From Bacteroidota bacterium (GTDB taxonomy: Bacteria; Bacteroidota; Rhodothermia; Rhodothermales; Bin80): a stretch of 33,511 bases of DNA. The translations under genes and the position numbers were made by a program. Of this stretch, positions 14,672 to 25,445 are shown in pieces. Numbering within the stretch: position 1 is the first letter of the stretch; the number at the start of each line of letters is the position of its first letter. The notes under the pieces were generated by a model. It did no database searches. It was not told the origin of the DNA and saw only the letters and a list, made by a program, of their open reading frames with translations. The stretch lies in the NCBI GenBank assembly GCA_028873925.1, contig JAPPNA010000061.1, forward strand, positions 1-33,511. Reading direction: 5' to 3'.

Positions 14672-15855
14672 GCGGCGTGCGCCATAATGGTGTCCATATC
14701 CTTGTCTCCCCGCCCGGAACAGTTCACAACAAATGTGCCACCGGGCGCTACCCTGGGAATGATCCGCTCCAGAGCGGCAATGGCATGGGCGGTCTCCAGG
14801 GCCGGGATGATACCTTCGGTTTCCGACAGCATCCGCACGCCTTCCAGGGCCTCCTGATCGGTTACCGACAGATAGTGTACGCGCCCCAGATCCTTGAGCC
14901 AGGCATGCTCTGGACCGACCCCGGGATAGTCAAGTCCGGCGGAAATCGAATGCGCCAGTTCGACCTGACCCTGTGCGTCCTGCAGCAAATAGCTCATCGC
15001 TCCGTGCAGCACCCCCGGTCTGCCAAGCGACAGCGTGGCCGCATGGCGTGCATTGAGGCCTTCTCCGGCGGCTTCAACGCCGAAAAGCCGTACCGCCGGG
15101 TTGTCAATAAAGGAATAGAATATGCCGATCGCATTGGATCCGCCGCCGACACAGGCCACCAACGCCTCCGGTGCCGAGCGACCGGTCGCCTGAATAAGCT
15201 GCGTTCGCGTTTCCTCTCCGATGATCCGATGAAAATTCCGCACCATCATAGGGTAGGGGTGAGGGCCGACCACCGAGCCGATTATATAGAAGGTGTCGCG
15301 GGGATGGGAGACCCAGTCCCGGATGGCTTCATTGGTGGCATCCTTTAGGGTCTGGCTGCCGCTGGTGGCCGCACGTACTTCCGCTCCGAGGAGCTTCATC
15401 CGGGCCACATTAAGGGCCTGCCGTCGGATGTCTACCGCGCCCATATAGACAATGCATCGGAGTCCGAACCGTGCGGCTACGGTCGCCGTGGCTACGCCAT
15501 GCTGACCGGCACCGGTTTCAGCAATGATGCGGGTCTTGCCCATATCCCGGGCCAGCAGAATCTGCCCGATCGTATTGTTGATCTTGTGCGCGCCCGTGTG
15601 GCAGAGATCTTCCCTCTTCAGATAGATCCGGATGTCCCCCAATCGCCCGCTGAGACGTTCCGCAAAGGTGAGCGGGGTGGGACGACCGACATAGGTGTGC
15701 AGCAGGGCCGTGCACTCGGCCCGAAAAGTCTTAGAGGTCCAGGCTGTGCGGAAGGCCTTTTCCAGGGCTATGAGCTCAGGTACCAGAATCTCCGGTACAA
15801 AGGCACCACCATAGGGACCGAACCGCCCCCGCTCATCCGGCACTGTTTGCGTCAT
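14668..15855 (-). CDS. trpB: Tryptophan synthase beta subunit
   Basis: TrpB, 395 residues: PLP enzyme joining indole and L-serine to make tryptophan in the alpha2beta2 complex. The N-terminus [13 protein letters not shown], the PLP-lysine K91 in HTGAHKINN, the serine-binding AETGAGQHG and the phosphate cradle GGGSNAIG are all visible. The monovalent-cation and COMM-domain region looks normal. It is the standard TrpB1 type, consistent with an adjacent trpA. It overlaps trpF and trpA by 4 bases each. Confidence 0.98.
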   Translation of the reverse strand: MTQTVPDERGRFGPYGGAFVPEILVPELIALEKAFRTAWTSKTFRAECTALLHTYVGRPTPLTFAERLSGRLGDIRIYLKREDLCHTGAHKINNTIGQILLARDMGKTRIIAETGAGQHGVATATVAARFGLRCIVYMGAVDIRRQALNVARMKLLGAEVRAATSGSQTLKDATNEAIRDWVSHPRDTFYIIGSVVGPHPYPMMVRNFHRIIGEETRTQLIQATGRSAPEALVACVGGGSNAIGIFYSFIDNPAVRLFGVEAAGEGLNARHAATLSLGRPGVLHGAMSYLLQDAQGQVELAHSISAGLDYPGVGPEHAWLKDLGRVHYLSVTDQEALEGVRMLSETEGIIPALETAHAIAALERIIPRVAPGGTFVVNCSGRGDKDMDTIMAHAA

Positions 15856-16487
15856 GCGTCCGAATTCTCCAGCACCGCAAATAGGCTGCCCACACGGTCA
15901 AAGTCTTTGTGCCCCGGCGACGACTCCAGGGAACTGGACAGGTCAATGCCCCACGGGTCCACCGACTGCACGGCTGCCAGGATATTCTCCGGGCTCAACC
16001 CGCCGGAGAGAATCAAGGGCCGGCCGATTCGCAGCGCTCGGGCCAGTGACCAGTCAAAGGTCTGCCCGGTACCTCCAGGCAGGCTGCGATGCCAGGTATC
16101 CAGCAGTATGTGTTCCGCCACATCTTCGTACGCGGCTACCATCTGTGTCAGCTGATCGGAAGACATCTCGGGACCTACGCGGAAGGCCTTAATTACCGGG
16201 CGACTGATCCGGCGGCAGAAGGATGGGGACTCCTCTCCGTGCAGCTGCACCTTTTCAAATCCTGCCAGCTCTACAGCCCGGTTGATGGTTTCAATCTCTT
16301 CGTTTACAAATACGCCTACGGACTTGGGACCGTGGATCCAGGCACCTATGGCGGCCACCTCCTGCGGCGCAATATATCGGGGGCTCCGGGCATACTGGAT
16401 GTATCCGAGCATATCCGCTCCGGCTCCGGCACAGAATCGTGCATCGGCCAGCGTGGTGATGCCGCAGATTTTGATACGTGGTTTCAT
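15852..16487 (-). CDS. trpF: Phosphoribosylanthranilate isomerase
   Basis: TrpF, 211 residues: Amadori rearrangement of phosphoribosylanthranilate to CdRP. KICGIT at the N-terminus gives the general base C8, and the acid D130 lies in HILLDTWH. The phosphate-binding [10 protein letters not shown] segment near the C-terminus is intact. It is a separate single-domain protein rather than fused to TrpC as in enterics. Its ATG shares one base with the trpC stop and its stop overlaps the trpB ATG. Confidence 0.97.
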   Translation of the reverse strand: MKPRIKICGITTLADARFCAGAGADMLGYIQYARSPRYIAPQEVAAIGAWIHGPKSVGVFVNEEIETINRAVELAGFEKVQLHGEESPSFCRRISRPVIKAFRVGPEMSSDQLTQMVAAYEDVAEHILLDTWHRSLPGGTGQTFDWSLARALRIGRPLILSGGLSPENILAAVQSVDPWGIDLSSSLESSPGHKDFDRVGSLFAVLENSDA

Positions 16488-17278
16488 CAGGCCGCCTTCA
16501 ATTGCGAAAGGCGGAGTGCCTCCAATGCGCGGCCCGGATGCTTTGCACGCATGAACGATTCTCCAATCAGTACCGCGTCAATGCCGTGCCTGTGGATATG
16601 CGCGAGTTGATGGCTATCGCTAAGCCCGCTTTCGGACACGCGGACCACATGGGGCGGGCACCGGCGCAGCAGGTTTACCGAGTGGTTGATGTCCACGGCA
16701 AAGGTGTGCAGATTCCGATTGTTGACCCCCAGCAGCTGGGTAGAGGGCCAGTCAATCCGATTCATTTCCGATGCCTCATATACCTCCACCAAGCATTGAA
16801 GTCCGAGTTCACCGGCCTGCGACTGCAGCGCACGCAACTGCTGCGCGCTCAGTACCGCGGCAATGAGAAGTACGGCATCCGCCCCGCAGGCCCGGGCCTC
16901 ATACAGTTGGTAGGTCTCCACCACAAAGTCCTTCATGAGCAGCGGTAGATTTACCGCCGCACGCGCCAGGCAGAGGTCTTCCAGTGATCCTCTGAAGAAT
17001 TCCTCATCGGTCAGAACGCTTACGGCACGGGCACCGGCTGCTTCATACTGCCGGGCAATCTCCGCAGCGTTGAGGCCTTTACGGATCCAGCCCTTGGAGG
17101 GAGACGCACGCTTGATTTCGGCAATGAATGAGAGATCGGGCTGCCGCAGTGCTCCTGCGAAGTCCCGGGTGGGCGGCAGCGCAGCGATGCGCTCTTCAAG
17201 TTGACTTACCGGTCGCGCGGCTCTGCGCCGTGCAACGGATTTCCGTGTTACCTCTATTATGGTGGTGAGAATGCTCAT
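16487..17278 (-). CDS. trpC: Indole-3-glycerol phosphate synthase
   Basis: TrpC, 263 residues: ring closure of CdRP to indole-3-glycerol phosphate. The TIM-barrel signature FIAEIKRASPSKGWI (catalytic Lys), LMKDFVV, the CLVEVYEASE segment and NNRNLHTF identify it. The N-terminal helix binding the anthranilate moiety is present. The protein is monofunctional. It overlaps trpD by 4 bases. Confidence 0.97.
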   Translation of the reverse strand: MSILTTIIEVTRKSVARRRAARPVSQLEERIAALPPTRDFAGALRQPDLSFIAEIKRASPSKGWIRKGLNAAEIARQYEAAGARAVSVLTDEEFFRGSLEDLCLARAAVNLPLLMKDFVVETYQLYEARACGADAVLLIAAVLSAQQLRALQSQAGELGLQCLVEVYEASEMNRIDWPSTQLLGVNNRNLHTFAVDINHSVNLLRRCPPHVVRVSESGLSDSHQLAHIHRHGIDAVLIGESFMRAKHPGRALEALRLSQLKAA

Positions 17279-18287
17279 GCCGTCTGCGAGACGCTGCGCA
17301 GCTTTGCAAGGCAGCTCAGGGCGCGTCGGCTGTCAACGCTTTCAATGGCGGCGGCTTTGCAGGCACCGAGTGACTCAAATCGTCCGCTGACCCAAAGCCC
17401 ATAGGTGCTGTTGAGCAGCAGTACGTCCCGCATGGGTCCGTCCTGTCCTTCCAGCAGCGACCTGATGATCCGGGCGTTTTCATCAGATTGACCGCCCTGC
17501 AGGGTGGTCAGCGGCGCACGCATATACCCGTGCATTTCCGGCGTGATCTCATGCCGCCGAACCTCGTCATACCCGGGAGCAAATTCAAAGGCTAAGGTAG
17601 GGCTGCTCAGGGAGATTTCGTCCAATCCGTCAGTGGCGCTAAGTGTAATGATGTGTCTCGCGCCCAGATTGACCAGGATTTGGGCCATGGTTTCTGCGGT
17701 TTCCGCGCTGAATGTCCCCACGATCTGGCGACGGACACCGGCGGGATTGCAAAGCGGTCCCAGAATATTGAAGCAGGTCCGGCTCGCCAAGGTGCGCCGC
17801 ACCGGCATGACATGCTTCATGGCGGGGTGATAGTGCCGTGCGAATATGAACGCTACGCCGCAGGCCTCCAGACAGGTGCGCACCCCGTCCGGTCCTAGGT
17901 CAATGTTGACACCGAGGGCCTCCAGCACGTCCGCACTGCCGCATTGGGACGACACGCTGCGGTTGCCGTGCTTAGCCACGGCTATCCCCGCACCGGCGCA
18001 CACAAACGCGGCCGCTGTGGAAATATTGTAGGTGCCGCTGCTGTCGCCGCCGGTGCCGCAAAGGTCAATCGCATGCGGATCGTCGCAGGGTACGGGCACG
18101 GCATAGGATCGCATGACCCGGGCGAAGGCCGTCAGCTCAGTAACGGTCTCACCGCGCGCTCGCAGACCCATCAGCAGACCGGCAATATGCACCGGATCGG
18201 CCTCCCCGCGCATGAGGGTATGCATGGCTTCTGAAGCCGCTTCAGCCGAAAGCGGCTCTCCGCGTGAAAGTGTCCGCAATTGGGGGA

Positions 18288-18291
<4 letters not shown>
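17275..18291 (-). CDS. trpD: Anthranilate phosphoribosyltransferase
   Basis: TrpD, 338 residues: transfers phosphoribose from PRPP to anthranilate. The PRPP-binding GTGGDSSGTYNIST loop, KHGNRSVSSQCGSADVLEALG, and the second metal site (DGLDEISL) are conserved. It lacks a fused TrpG domain, which is encoded just upstream as a separate gene. Both ends overlap neighbours by 4 bases (trpG stop, trpC ATG). Confidence 0.97.
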
Positions 18292-18862
<571 letters not shown>

Positions 18863-18866
<4 letters not shown>

Positions 18867-19879
18867 GCCGGGTATGTGGTGATCAGTCCGGTCAGCTCCC
18901 TGACCCGCTCCATGCAGGCATCCGCCCGCAGCCTGGCATTCCGGGCTCCCTGGCGCAGCACATCCATGACATAGTCGGGGTGTGCCAGCAGTTCACGCCG
19001 CCGCTCACGGGCGGCTGCAAAATGATGGAGAATCTGCTGTTCCAACTCTTTCTTGGCATGCCCGTAGCCGTAGCCGCCCTTCAGGTAGGCCTCCCGGATT
19101 TCCTCAAGCTTTACGTTGTCTGCGAAGAGCCGCAATAGCGCAAATACATTGTCCGTGTCAGGGTCCTTGGGGGCGTGCAGCGGCGTGGAATCGGTAACGA
19201 TACGCCGGATGCGCTGCGAAAGCACCTTACCTTCATCAAAGATGCCGATCGTGTTGCCGTAGCTCTTGGACATCTTTCTGCCATCTATGCCCGGTACAAC
19301 CGCGACACTGTCAACGATATAGGCTTCAGGGATCGGGAACACAGGGTCCTCAGGGCAGAACGAATGGTTGAAGCGCTGCGCGGTGTTGCGCGTGATTTCA
19401 ATATGCTGGCGCTGGTCTGCACCGACCGGTACGGTGGTGCCGCCATAGATCAGGATATCGGAGGCCTGCAGAATCGGATAATTGAAGAGTCCGCAGTTGG
19501 CGGAAAGTCCCTGGGCGATTTTGTCCTTATATGAGGTGGCCTTCTCAAGTTGGGAAACCGGCGTGAGGCAGAAAAATATCCAGGTCAGCTCATTGAGCAG
19601 CGGCACATCACTCTGTACAAACAGATTGGACCGATCCGGATCGAACCCCAGGGCCAGGTAGGTGATAGCGGCATCCAAGGTATGAGCGCGCAGCTCACCG
19701 GCATCCTTCACGGTCGTCATTGCGTGGTAGTTCACAATGAAATAGTAGGAGGGATGTGCCTTCTGCAACGCGATGTGCTGACGCAGCGCACCGAAATAAT
19801 TGCCGATATGGAGTGTTCCGGACGACTGGATGCCGGAGACTACGATGGTTTCCCCCGGCGTGAATGGGTTGACCGGCAT
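18863..19879 (-). CDS. trpS: Tryptophanyl-tRNA synthetase
   Basis: TrpRS, 338 residues: class I aminoacyl-tRNA synthetase charging tRNA-Trp. The HIGH-type motif is GTLHIGN (21-27) and the KMSKS loop is at 202-206. The Trp-pocket segment ELTWIFFCLTPVSQLEKATSYKDK is recognisable, as is GADQRQHIE. The ATG at 19879 lies one base after the stop of the upstream gene and starts immediately before the first strand. An earlier in-frame ATG at 19936 would add 19 non-conserved residues and overlap that gene. Its position inside the trp operon ties tryptophan use to its synthesis. Confidence 0.96.
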
Positions 19880-19880
19880 G

Positions 19881-20357
19881 TTATCGGGTGCTGGCCTCTT
19901 CGCGGATGCTGCTCCGCAGGTGGTCGAGCCGGTCACTGCTGCTTGTGAGCAGATGGCTGATGACCGCCTCCGTGCGGATCTGGTGATTGAGGGCCTGCTC
20001 CTCGCGGAGGCTGGCCTGGAAGGCGCGTTCCCGGTCCTGCAGGGACTTCAGCATGCCCTCATCCGGCAGTAAAAATCGTTCAGGCTCCATATCCGTGCCG
20101 TTGGGCGGGACCGCACCGCAGCTGAAGACGACTTCCATCAGTTTGCCGACATCGGTGCGCGCGGTCCGCTGGAGTCGGGCAATACCGCTTCGGACTTCCG
20201 GCGACTGGTGGTGGGAAGCAGCAGAGTTGTAGCTGTGATTGAGTGCCATATGCGCAGTAATCAGCGGGCACAGCCGCTCCGCGGTGGCCTGACGGGACAG
20301 CGTGCGTCCGGCCCAGCCCTTTTTCAGTACGGCCGCCTTTATCTCTTTGAGTCTCAT
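19881..20357 (-). CDS. Unknown helical protein between trpE and trpS
   Basis: 158 residues, no family recognised with certainty. It has a short basic N-terminal region (1-25), then amphipathic helices at about 27-48, 51-80, 103-130 and 132-152, consistent with a four-helix bundle. The pattern LNHSYNSAASHH...RTDVGKLMEVVFSCGAVPPNG, with a later E-rich helix, recalls ferritin-like/DUF2383-type bundles, but the metal-ligand ExxH motifs are not clear. It is flanked by trpE (38-base gap) and trpS (1-base gap), so it is certainly co-transcribed. A role in tryptophan metabolism is only inferred from position. It does not look like chorismate mutase. Confidence 0.7.
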   Translation of the reverse strand: MRLKEIKAAVLKKGWAGRTLSRQATAERLCPLITAHMALNHSYNSAASHHQSPEVRSGIARLQRTARTDVGKLMEVVFSCGAVPPNGTDMEPERFLLPDEGMLKSLQDRERAFQASLREEQALNHQIRTEAVISHLLTSSSDRLDHLRSSIREEASTR

Positions 20358-20395
20358 GCCTGTTACAGAGCTGATCGCCCAAATATACCAGTTTA

Positions 20396-21889
20396 TCAGA
20401 GTAGGCCGCGTGACGCAACCAGCAGGGCCTTCTTCAGCGCACGGGCCTTATTGACTGTCTCAAGGAATTCCCGTTCGGGATCACTGTCCGCCACAATGCC
20501 AGCTCCGGCCTGAATAAAGACATCCCGATCACGCACGACCATGGTACGGATGGCTATGCAGGTATCCATATTGCCGCTGTAGTCCACATACCCCACCGCG
20601 CCCGCATAGATGCCGCGGCGAACCGGTTCCAGTGCATCAATAATCTCCATCGCCCGCACCTTGGGGGCTCCGCTGACTGTTCCCGCCGGAAAACATGCCT
20701 TCAAAACGTCCAGCGTCTGAGTGTTCGCAGGCAGCTGCCCCGAAACAGCACTAACAATGTGCATAACATGTGAATATCGTTCAATGTAGGCGTACCGGTC
20801 CACCTGAATACTGCCCAGCGCACAGACGCGTCCCAGATCATTACGTCCCAGGTCCACCAGCATCAGATGTTCAGCACGCTCCTTGGGATCCGCCAGCAAT
20901 TCTTCGGCCAGCTGCTGGTCTTCTTCGGGGGTGGCACCCCGCGGCCGGGTACCTGCAATCGGAAGCACCTCCGCCCGGCTGTCTTCCACGCGAACGAGCA
21001 CTTCGGGGGACGAGCCGATCAGGATTACCGGTCCGAACTCAAGGTAGAACAGGTAAGGAGACGGGTTGACCTGTCGCAGAGCGCGGTAGAGATTGAAAGC
21101 GTCTCCTTCAAAGGACAGCGTAAACCGCTGCGAGAGCACCACCTGGAAGATGTCACCTTCATAAATGAGATCCTTAGCTCGTTCTACGGCGCCTTCAAAG
21201 TTCGATCGGACAAAATTGGACTGCAGGGTGTCTGTGCTCAGCCGGACTGCTTCGGGGCTCTCAGGGGGGGCGGCTAAGTCGGCCTCCATGGCGGACAATC
21301 GGTCGCGGGCCCGATCATAGCAGGCCCGAATGTCAACCCCGGGAGTCACAAACACGCTCACCATAAGCACTATCTGGTGCATGAGGCGGTCAAACGCGGC
21401 CAGGGTATCGTAGAAGCACCATATGGCATCCGGCAGTTCAAGGTCATCCGGCGGAGCATCGGGCAGGTGCTCAATCAGGCGCACCCCATCATAGCCTACA
21501 AACCCCACCGCGCCACATCGCAGTCGTGGAAGGTGCGGCACCGGCACCTCCCGGAATTCATCCATATAGTGCTGGAGGACCGCGAACACATCACCATCGG
21601 GCGGCTCACCGAGCGGCACGCCATCCATGTCTTCAACGGTCACGCTTGCAGAATCCGATCGGACTACGCGAAAGGGGTTCCGCCCGAGAAACGAGTACCG
21701 GGCCATATTCTCACCTCCCTCCACGCTCTCCAGCAGGAACGCATATCGCCCCGTTTTGCGCAGGGCGAGCAGTGCGCTGACCGGTGTGAGCAGATCCGCA
21801 CTCAGCCTGCGACTTACCGGAATCACAAAGCGATCCACACCGCGCTGCCGCTGGCGCTCAACGAGGCTGTCAAAGGCTTCAAAGGTCAT
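20396..21889 (-). CDS. trpE: Anthranilate synthase component I
   Basis: TrpE: converts chorismate and ammonia (from TrpG) to anthranilate, the committed step. From the ATG at 21889 it is 497 residues. The feedback-inhibition motif LLES (in YAFLLESVEGG) indicates that the enzyme binds tryptophan. The chorismate-binding core is complete: PSPYLFYLEF, GSSPEVLVR, PIAGTRPRG, the E.AEHLMLVDLGRNDLG stretch, PAGTVSGAPKVRAMEIID and GAVGYVDYSG. An in-frame GTG at 21904 would add five residues but lies directly against the T-run of the terminator. First structural gene of the trp operon. Confidence 0.96.
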   Translation of the reverse strand: MTFEAFDSLVERQRQRGVDRFVIPVSRRLSADLLTPVSALLALRKTGRYAFLLESVEGGENMARYSFLGRNPFRVVRSDSASVTVEDMDGVPLGEPPDGDVFAVLQHYMDEFREVPVPHLPRLRCGAVGFVGYDGVRLIEHLPDAPPDDLELPDAIWCFYDTLAAFDRLMHQIVLMVSVFVTPGVDIRACYDRARDRLSAMEADLAAPPESPEAVRLSTDTLQSNFVRSNFEGAVERAKDLIYEGDIFQVVLSQRFTLSFEGDAFNLYRALRQVNPSPYLFYLEFGPVILIGSSPEVLVRVEDSRAEVLPIAGTRPRGATPEEDQQLAEELLADPKERAEHLMLVDLGRNDLGRVCALGSIQVDRYAYIERYSHVMHIVSAVSGQLPANTQTLDVLKACFPAGTVSGAPKVRAMEIIDALEPVRRGIYAGAVGYVDYSGNMDTCIAIRTMVVRDRDVFIQAGAGIVADSDPEREFLETVNKARALKKALLVASRGLL

Positions 21890-21904
21890 TCGCAACGGCT
21901 TCAC

Positions 21905-21942
21905 AAAAAAGACCCACTACCTCTATTGAGACAGTGGGTCTT
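21905..21942 (-). terminator. Terminator hairpin in the trp leader (candidate attenuator)
   Basis: Read on the minus strand, AAGACCCACT (21942-21933) pairs perfectly with AGTGGGTCTT (21918-21909), with an inner CTC/GAG stem closing an AATA loop, followed by a run of six Ts ending at 21905. Only 15 bases separate it from the trpE ATG, and none from an alternative GTG. A full intrinsic terminator directly before the first trp gene suggests transcription attenuation. Confidence 0.8.
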
Positions 21943-22089
21943 GTGCGCAGGATTCCGGATCATTCAGAATTCAAATCGGCCCACTGCCCCGTTTAACGGA
22001 TAGCACCAGCTATGGGTCGGCCAAAGATGCATGGGGTGCAGGCGGAATACGTACAATACTGCCGGAAATGATACGCCATTGGACCCACT
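21911..22089 (-). promoter_or_regulatory. trpL: trp leader with five alternating complementary segments
   Basis: On the minus strand, five short segments alternate between two complementary forms: A AGTGGGTC (22089-22082), B GACCCATA (22018-22011), C AGTGGGCC (21985-21978), D GACCCACT (21940-21933), E AGTGGGTC (21918-21911). D:E is the terminator. A:B, B:C and C:D are possible competing pairs. This is the layout expected of an attenuator, but a simple stalled-ribosome model gives the wrong sign, so the mechanism is unresolved. Confidence 0.5.
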
Positions 22090-22117
22090 TAATCAAGCAT
22101 CTGACAAATTGGAACAT
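22010..22117 (-). CDS. Candidate trp leader peptide
   Basis: Small ORF of 35 codons upstream of trpE, starting MFQFVRCLIKWVQWRII, with two Trp codons at positions 11 and 14 separated by two residues. The first Trp codon lies inside leader segment A and the stop codon (22012-22010) lies inside segment B. No Shine-Dalgarno sequence is visible and 35 codons is long for a leader peptide. A random ORF with two close Trp codons cannot be excluded. Confidence 0.4.
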   Translation of the reverse strand: MFQFVRCLIKWVQWRIISGSIVRIPPAPHASLADP

Positions 22118-22179
22118 GCCCGCCATCTATCCATAAATTAGCCGCAAATAAACAGGCTTTCGCCATCAACCCTTTGATT

Positions 22180-23433
22180 ATGGCCAGACAAAAACGAAAC
22201 CGCAACACATCCCGACAGGCAGGCTCACGGCAAGCCGCCGGATTTGTCTACCGGAGAGTGCTGGAACGCAGCCTGTTTCTGCTGTCGGTGGCGGGCATCC
22301 TGGTTACATTGCATCTGGTGATGTGGTACGGTCCGGGGATGGCTGGGGCGGATGATTTTGCGTGCGGCGCGGGATTTGATTGTCAGTCGGTGATTGCCAG
22401 CGATCCGGCTCCGCTGGGGATTTCCAGTTCGTGGTGGGGATTTATGTTCTATGTGTGGCTGGCGGCGCTCTGCTCCGGTATCGCGGGGAATTTTCTGGGG
22501 CAGAGCACGCTGCTGAAGGGCCTTCGGATGGTAACGGTAGGTGCGGGTCTGCTGTATTCGCTGTTTCTTACGGTGTACCAGTTTACGTCGCTGGATGACC
22601 GGTGTCTGCTGTGTCTGATATCGGCTGCGCTCGTTGTGCTGATGGCGGTACTATTGTACGTAGCCTGGAATAAGCCGGCACCGAAAATATCCAGGGCCGG
22701 TCCCCCGGCGCGGGAACTGACCTTTCATGGCGTGGCGGTGGCCATCGCGCTGGTGGTGCTGGCCTTTGACTACAGTGCCCTGCCGGAACGGGTCAGCGCG
22801 CCGACAGCGCCACCGACCGCCGGCATCAACGACCCTTTCTTTGATCCCGCGCTATGCAGCTATGATCCGGGGAGTCCCACATTTACAAATATTGAGCAGC
22901 TCATTCGGGATTATGACCCTGTGGTTGGACCTGCTGATGCGCCGGTAACGGTCATGGAGTTTCTGGATCCGAACTGCAACCACTGCGGGAACCTGCATCC
23001 GATTATGGTGGCTTTGGCCGAATCTTTCCCGGACAGCGTACGGTTTGTGTACAAGCCGGTCACGGTGGTAGGCGGTCCCACGTATTCGCTGGATGAGGTG
23101 ATGGCGCTCTGGATTGCCAATGAGCATGGCCTTTTCAAGGAGATGCTGGATTTGCAGTTTCAGCATCAGTCTCCATCAACGGGGTTTTCTCCAGAGCAGC
23201 TGATTGACTTCGCTGCGGATCTCGGTATGGACCGCGGCGACTTTCGCACCGCGCTGACGGATGGCTCCCAGGAGCCCCGTGCGCGTGAGGTGCTGAGATT
23301 CTTTTCGGGTATGGAATTCAGCAGTGTACCGACGGTCATCATCGGCGGGCGGGTGGTGCACGGTGCCAGTCGTACCCTCGGCTGCATGCAGCACTTTGTT
23401 AAGAGGGAGCTGGCCGCGGTCAGCAATCAGTAG
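22180..23433 (+). CDS. VKOR-DsbA fusion, vitamin K epoxide reductase/thioredoxin-fold protein
   Basis: Membrane disulfide-forming fusion of 417 residues. The N-terminal VKOR domain (about 25-165) has four or five spans, the loop cysteine pair C62/C68, the serine in SSSWWG and the CxxC active site C142-C145 (RCLLC). A further span (183-199) leads into a periplasmic DsbA-like thioredoxin domain (about 240-417) with CNHC at 266-269 and the cis-proline in SVPTVIIGG. By analogy with such fusions, the DsbA part oxidises exported proteins and the VKOR part re-oxidises it with quinone. The ATG at 22180 is preferred; an upstream TTG in frame adds two residues. Divergent from the trp operon across 275 bases. 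Confidence 0.9.
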   Translation: MARQKRNRNTSRQAGSRQAAGFVYRRVLERSLFLLSVAGILVTLHLVMWYGPGMAGADDFACGAGFDCQSVIASDPAPLGISSSWWGFMFYVWLAALCSGIAGNFLGQSTLLKGLRMVTVGAGLLYSLFLTVYQFTSLDDRCLLCLISAALVVLMAVLLYVAWNKPAPKISRAGPPARELTFHGVAVAIALVVLAFDYSALPERVSAPTAPPTAGINDPFFDPALCSYDPGSPTFTNIEQLIRDYDPVVGPADAPVTVMEFLDPNCNHCGNLHPIMVALAESFPDSVRFVYKPVTVVGGPTYSLDEVMALWIANEHGLFKEMLDLQFQHQSPSTGFSPEQLIDFAADLGMDRGDFRTALTDGSQEPRAREVLRFFSGMEFSSVPTVIIGGRVVHGASRTLGCMQHFVKRELAAVSNQ

Positions 23434-23441
23434 ATCGTGCT

Positions 23442-25445
23442 ATGTCCTCAATAGACGTACGGCTTGAGGCCGACTGCATCAATACGATTCGTCTGCTGGC
23501 GGTGGATGCCGTGGAAGCGGCCCGCAGCGGGCATCCGGGCATGCCCATGGGTGCGGCCCCTATGGCCTTTACGCTTTGGACAAGGTTTCTGCGCCACAAT
23601 CCCGCCGACCCGACCTGGTTTAATCGGGATCGGTTCGTATTATCGGCCGGTCACGGATCTATGCTGGTGTATGCGCTGCTGCACCTGACCGGGTATGATC
23701 TGCCGCTGGACGAAATCAGGTCTTTCCGTCAATGGGGCAGCCGTACCCCCGGCCACCCTGAGTATCGGCTGACCCCCGGAGTGGAGACCACTACCGGGCC
23801 GCTGGGTCAGGGGTTTGCCAACGGTGTGGGCATGGCGATTGCGGAAAAGCACCTGGCCGCTCGGTTCAATCGGGAGGGTTTCCCCATCGTGGATCATTAT
23901 ACATATGGTCTGGTGTCCGACGGGGATCTCATGGAGGGTATTTCGCATGAGGCCGCGTCGCTGGCGGGCCATTTGGGGCTGGGCAAGCTCATTTATCTCT
24001 GGGACGACAACCACATTACGATTGATGGGCGCGCGGAATTGGCCTGGTCTGAAGATGTACCGGCCCGATTTGCTGCGTATGACTGGCATGTGATTGCGTC
24101 AGTGGACGGCACCGACACCGGGGCCATCGCTGATGCGCTTGCGGAGGCCAAAGCGGAAGCGGGCCGTCCCACCCTGTTATGTGTCCGTACCACGATTGGA
24201 CATGGGAGTCCCGGTAAGGCGGATTCGGCCGCGGCCCATGGAGCTCCATTGGGGGCTGACGAGGCCGCCCTGACGAAGCAGAATTTGGGGTGGGCGCGGG
24301 ACGCATCATTTGTTGTGCCTGACAAGGTACGTGCTTTCATGGACGCTGCCCCGTCAGGCAGGAAGGCCCATGCCCGTTGGTCGGCGCTATGGGTGGAGTA
24401 TGCCGAGGCGCATCCCGATGCAGCGTCTGAGTTGAACGCACTGCTTTCCGGCGTATTGCCGAACGATTGGGCGGATGTGCCGGGATGGATTGCCGAGGGA
24501 GCATCCATGGCCACCCGTGCGGCCAGTGGCCGGGTGCTCGGAGGTCTGTTGGACTCGGTGCCCGGCTTGATGGGCGGCTCTGCGGACCTGACCGGGTCAA
24601 ACAAGACCCGGGGCGGCGCACAGACGGATATGCAGGCCGACCATGCCCTCGGAACGTATCTGAGGTTTGGGGTCCGGGAGCACGCCATGGCCGCAATTTG
24701 CAACGGCGTAGCGCTGCATGGCGGGTTGCGGCCATATTGCGGCACTTTTCTGGTCTTTAGCGACTATATGCGTCCGGCCTTGCGGCTAAGTGCGATCATG
24801 GAGCTGCCGGTCATTTATGTTTTCACCCATGATTCCATCGGAACCGGGGAGGATGGCCCGACGCATCAGGGCATTGAGCATCTGATGTCGTTGCGGGCGA
24901 TGCCGAACCTGCTCGTTTTTCGCCCGGCGGACGCAAATGAAACGCGCCGGGCCTGGCATGTGGCGATTCAGCGGCACGAAGGTCCTACGGCCCTGATTCT
25001 TTCGCGGCAGGGACTGCCGGCTGTCACCGGCACTGTTGAGGGGGCTGAAAAGGGGGGCTACGTACTTGTGCGGGAAGAGGGGGCCGCGTGTGAGCTGATT
25101 CTGATCGGAACCGGAAGTGAGCTGCAGTATGCCATGGAAGCGGCTGCCATGCTGCGCGCTGAGGGTATTGGGGTGCGTGTGGTCAGTCTGCCATCGTGGG
25201 AGCTTTTTGCGGCGCAGCCATTGGCGTACCGGACCTCCGTTTTGCCGGACGAGTGCCGGGCACGCGTGGTTATTGAAGCCGGTGTATCTCAGGGTTGGGA
25301 GCGGCATGTCGGGTTGGAGGGCGGCATCATCGGTATTGACCGGTTTGGCGCGTCTGCTCCGGGCGGCGTGCTGTTTGAGAAATTCGGCTTTTCGGCAGCC
25401 CGGGTGGTGGAGGAGGCCAGGAGAGTGTTGGCCGACTGCGCGTGA
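23442..25445 (+). CDS. tkt: Transketolase
   Basis: Thiamine-diphosphate transketolase of the pentose phosphate pathway, 667 residues, full length. [13 protein letters not shown] near the N-terminus, the TPP motif SDGDLMEG with a downstream [18 protein letters not shown], the catalytic Glu in VREHAM and the phosphate-binding [13 protein letters not shown] are all present. It lies 8 bases after the VKOR fusion and overlaps the following gene by 3 bases. There is no obvious functional link to disulfide formation; the grouping probably reflects a shared transcript. Confidence 0.97.
   Translation: MSSIDVRLEADCINTIRLLAVDAVEAARSGHPGMPMGAAPMAFTLWTRFLRHNPADPTWFNRDRFVLSAGHGSMLVYALLHLTGYDLPLDEIRSFRQWGSRTPGHPEYRLTPGVETTTGPLGQGFANGVGMAIAEKHLAARFNREGFPIVDHYTYGLVSDGDLMEGISHEAASLAGHLGLGKLIYLWDDNHITIDGRAELAWSEDVPARFAAYDWHVIASVDGTDTGAIADALAEAKAEAGRPTLLCVRTTIGHGSPGKADSAAAHGAPLGADEAALTKQNLGWARDASFVVPDKVRAFMDAAPSGRKAHARWSALWVEYAEAHPDAASELNALLSGVLPNDWADVPGWIAEGASMATRAASGRVLGGLLDSVPGLMGGSADLTGSNKTRGGAQTDMQADHALGTYLRFGVREHAMAAICNGVALHGGLRPYCGTFLVFSDYMRPALRLSAIMELPVIYVFTHDSIGTGEDGPTHQGIEHLMSLRAMPNLLVFRPADANETRRAWHVAIQRHEGPTALILSRQGLPAVTGTVEGAEKGGYVLVREEGAACELILIGTGSELQYAMEAAAMLRAEGIGVRVVSLPSWELFAAQPLAYRTSVLPDECRARVVIEAGVSQGWERHVGLEGGIIGIDRFGASAPGGVLFEKFGFSAARVVEEARRVLADCA

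Noticed and set aside
19881-20357. Chorismate mutase as the gene between trpE and trpS
   Set aside because: Length and helical content fit loosely, but the AroQ residues (Arg, Lys, Gln and Glu of the chorismate pocket) are not in the expected pattern.
21905-22117. A classical E. coli-type trp attenuator
   Set aside because: The elements are present, but the stalled-ribosome logic predicts termination in low tryptophan, so only a candidate attenuator is reported.
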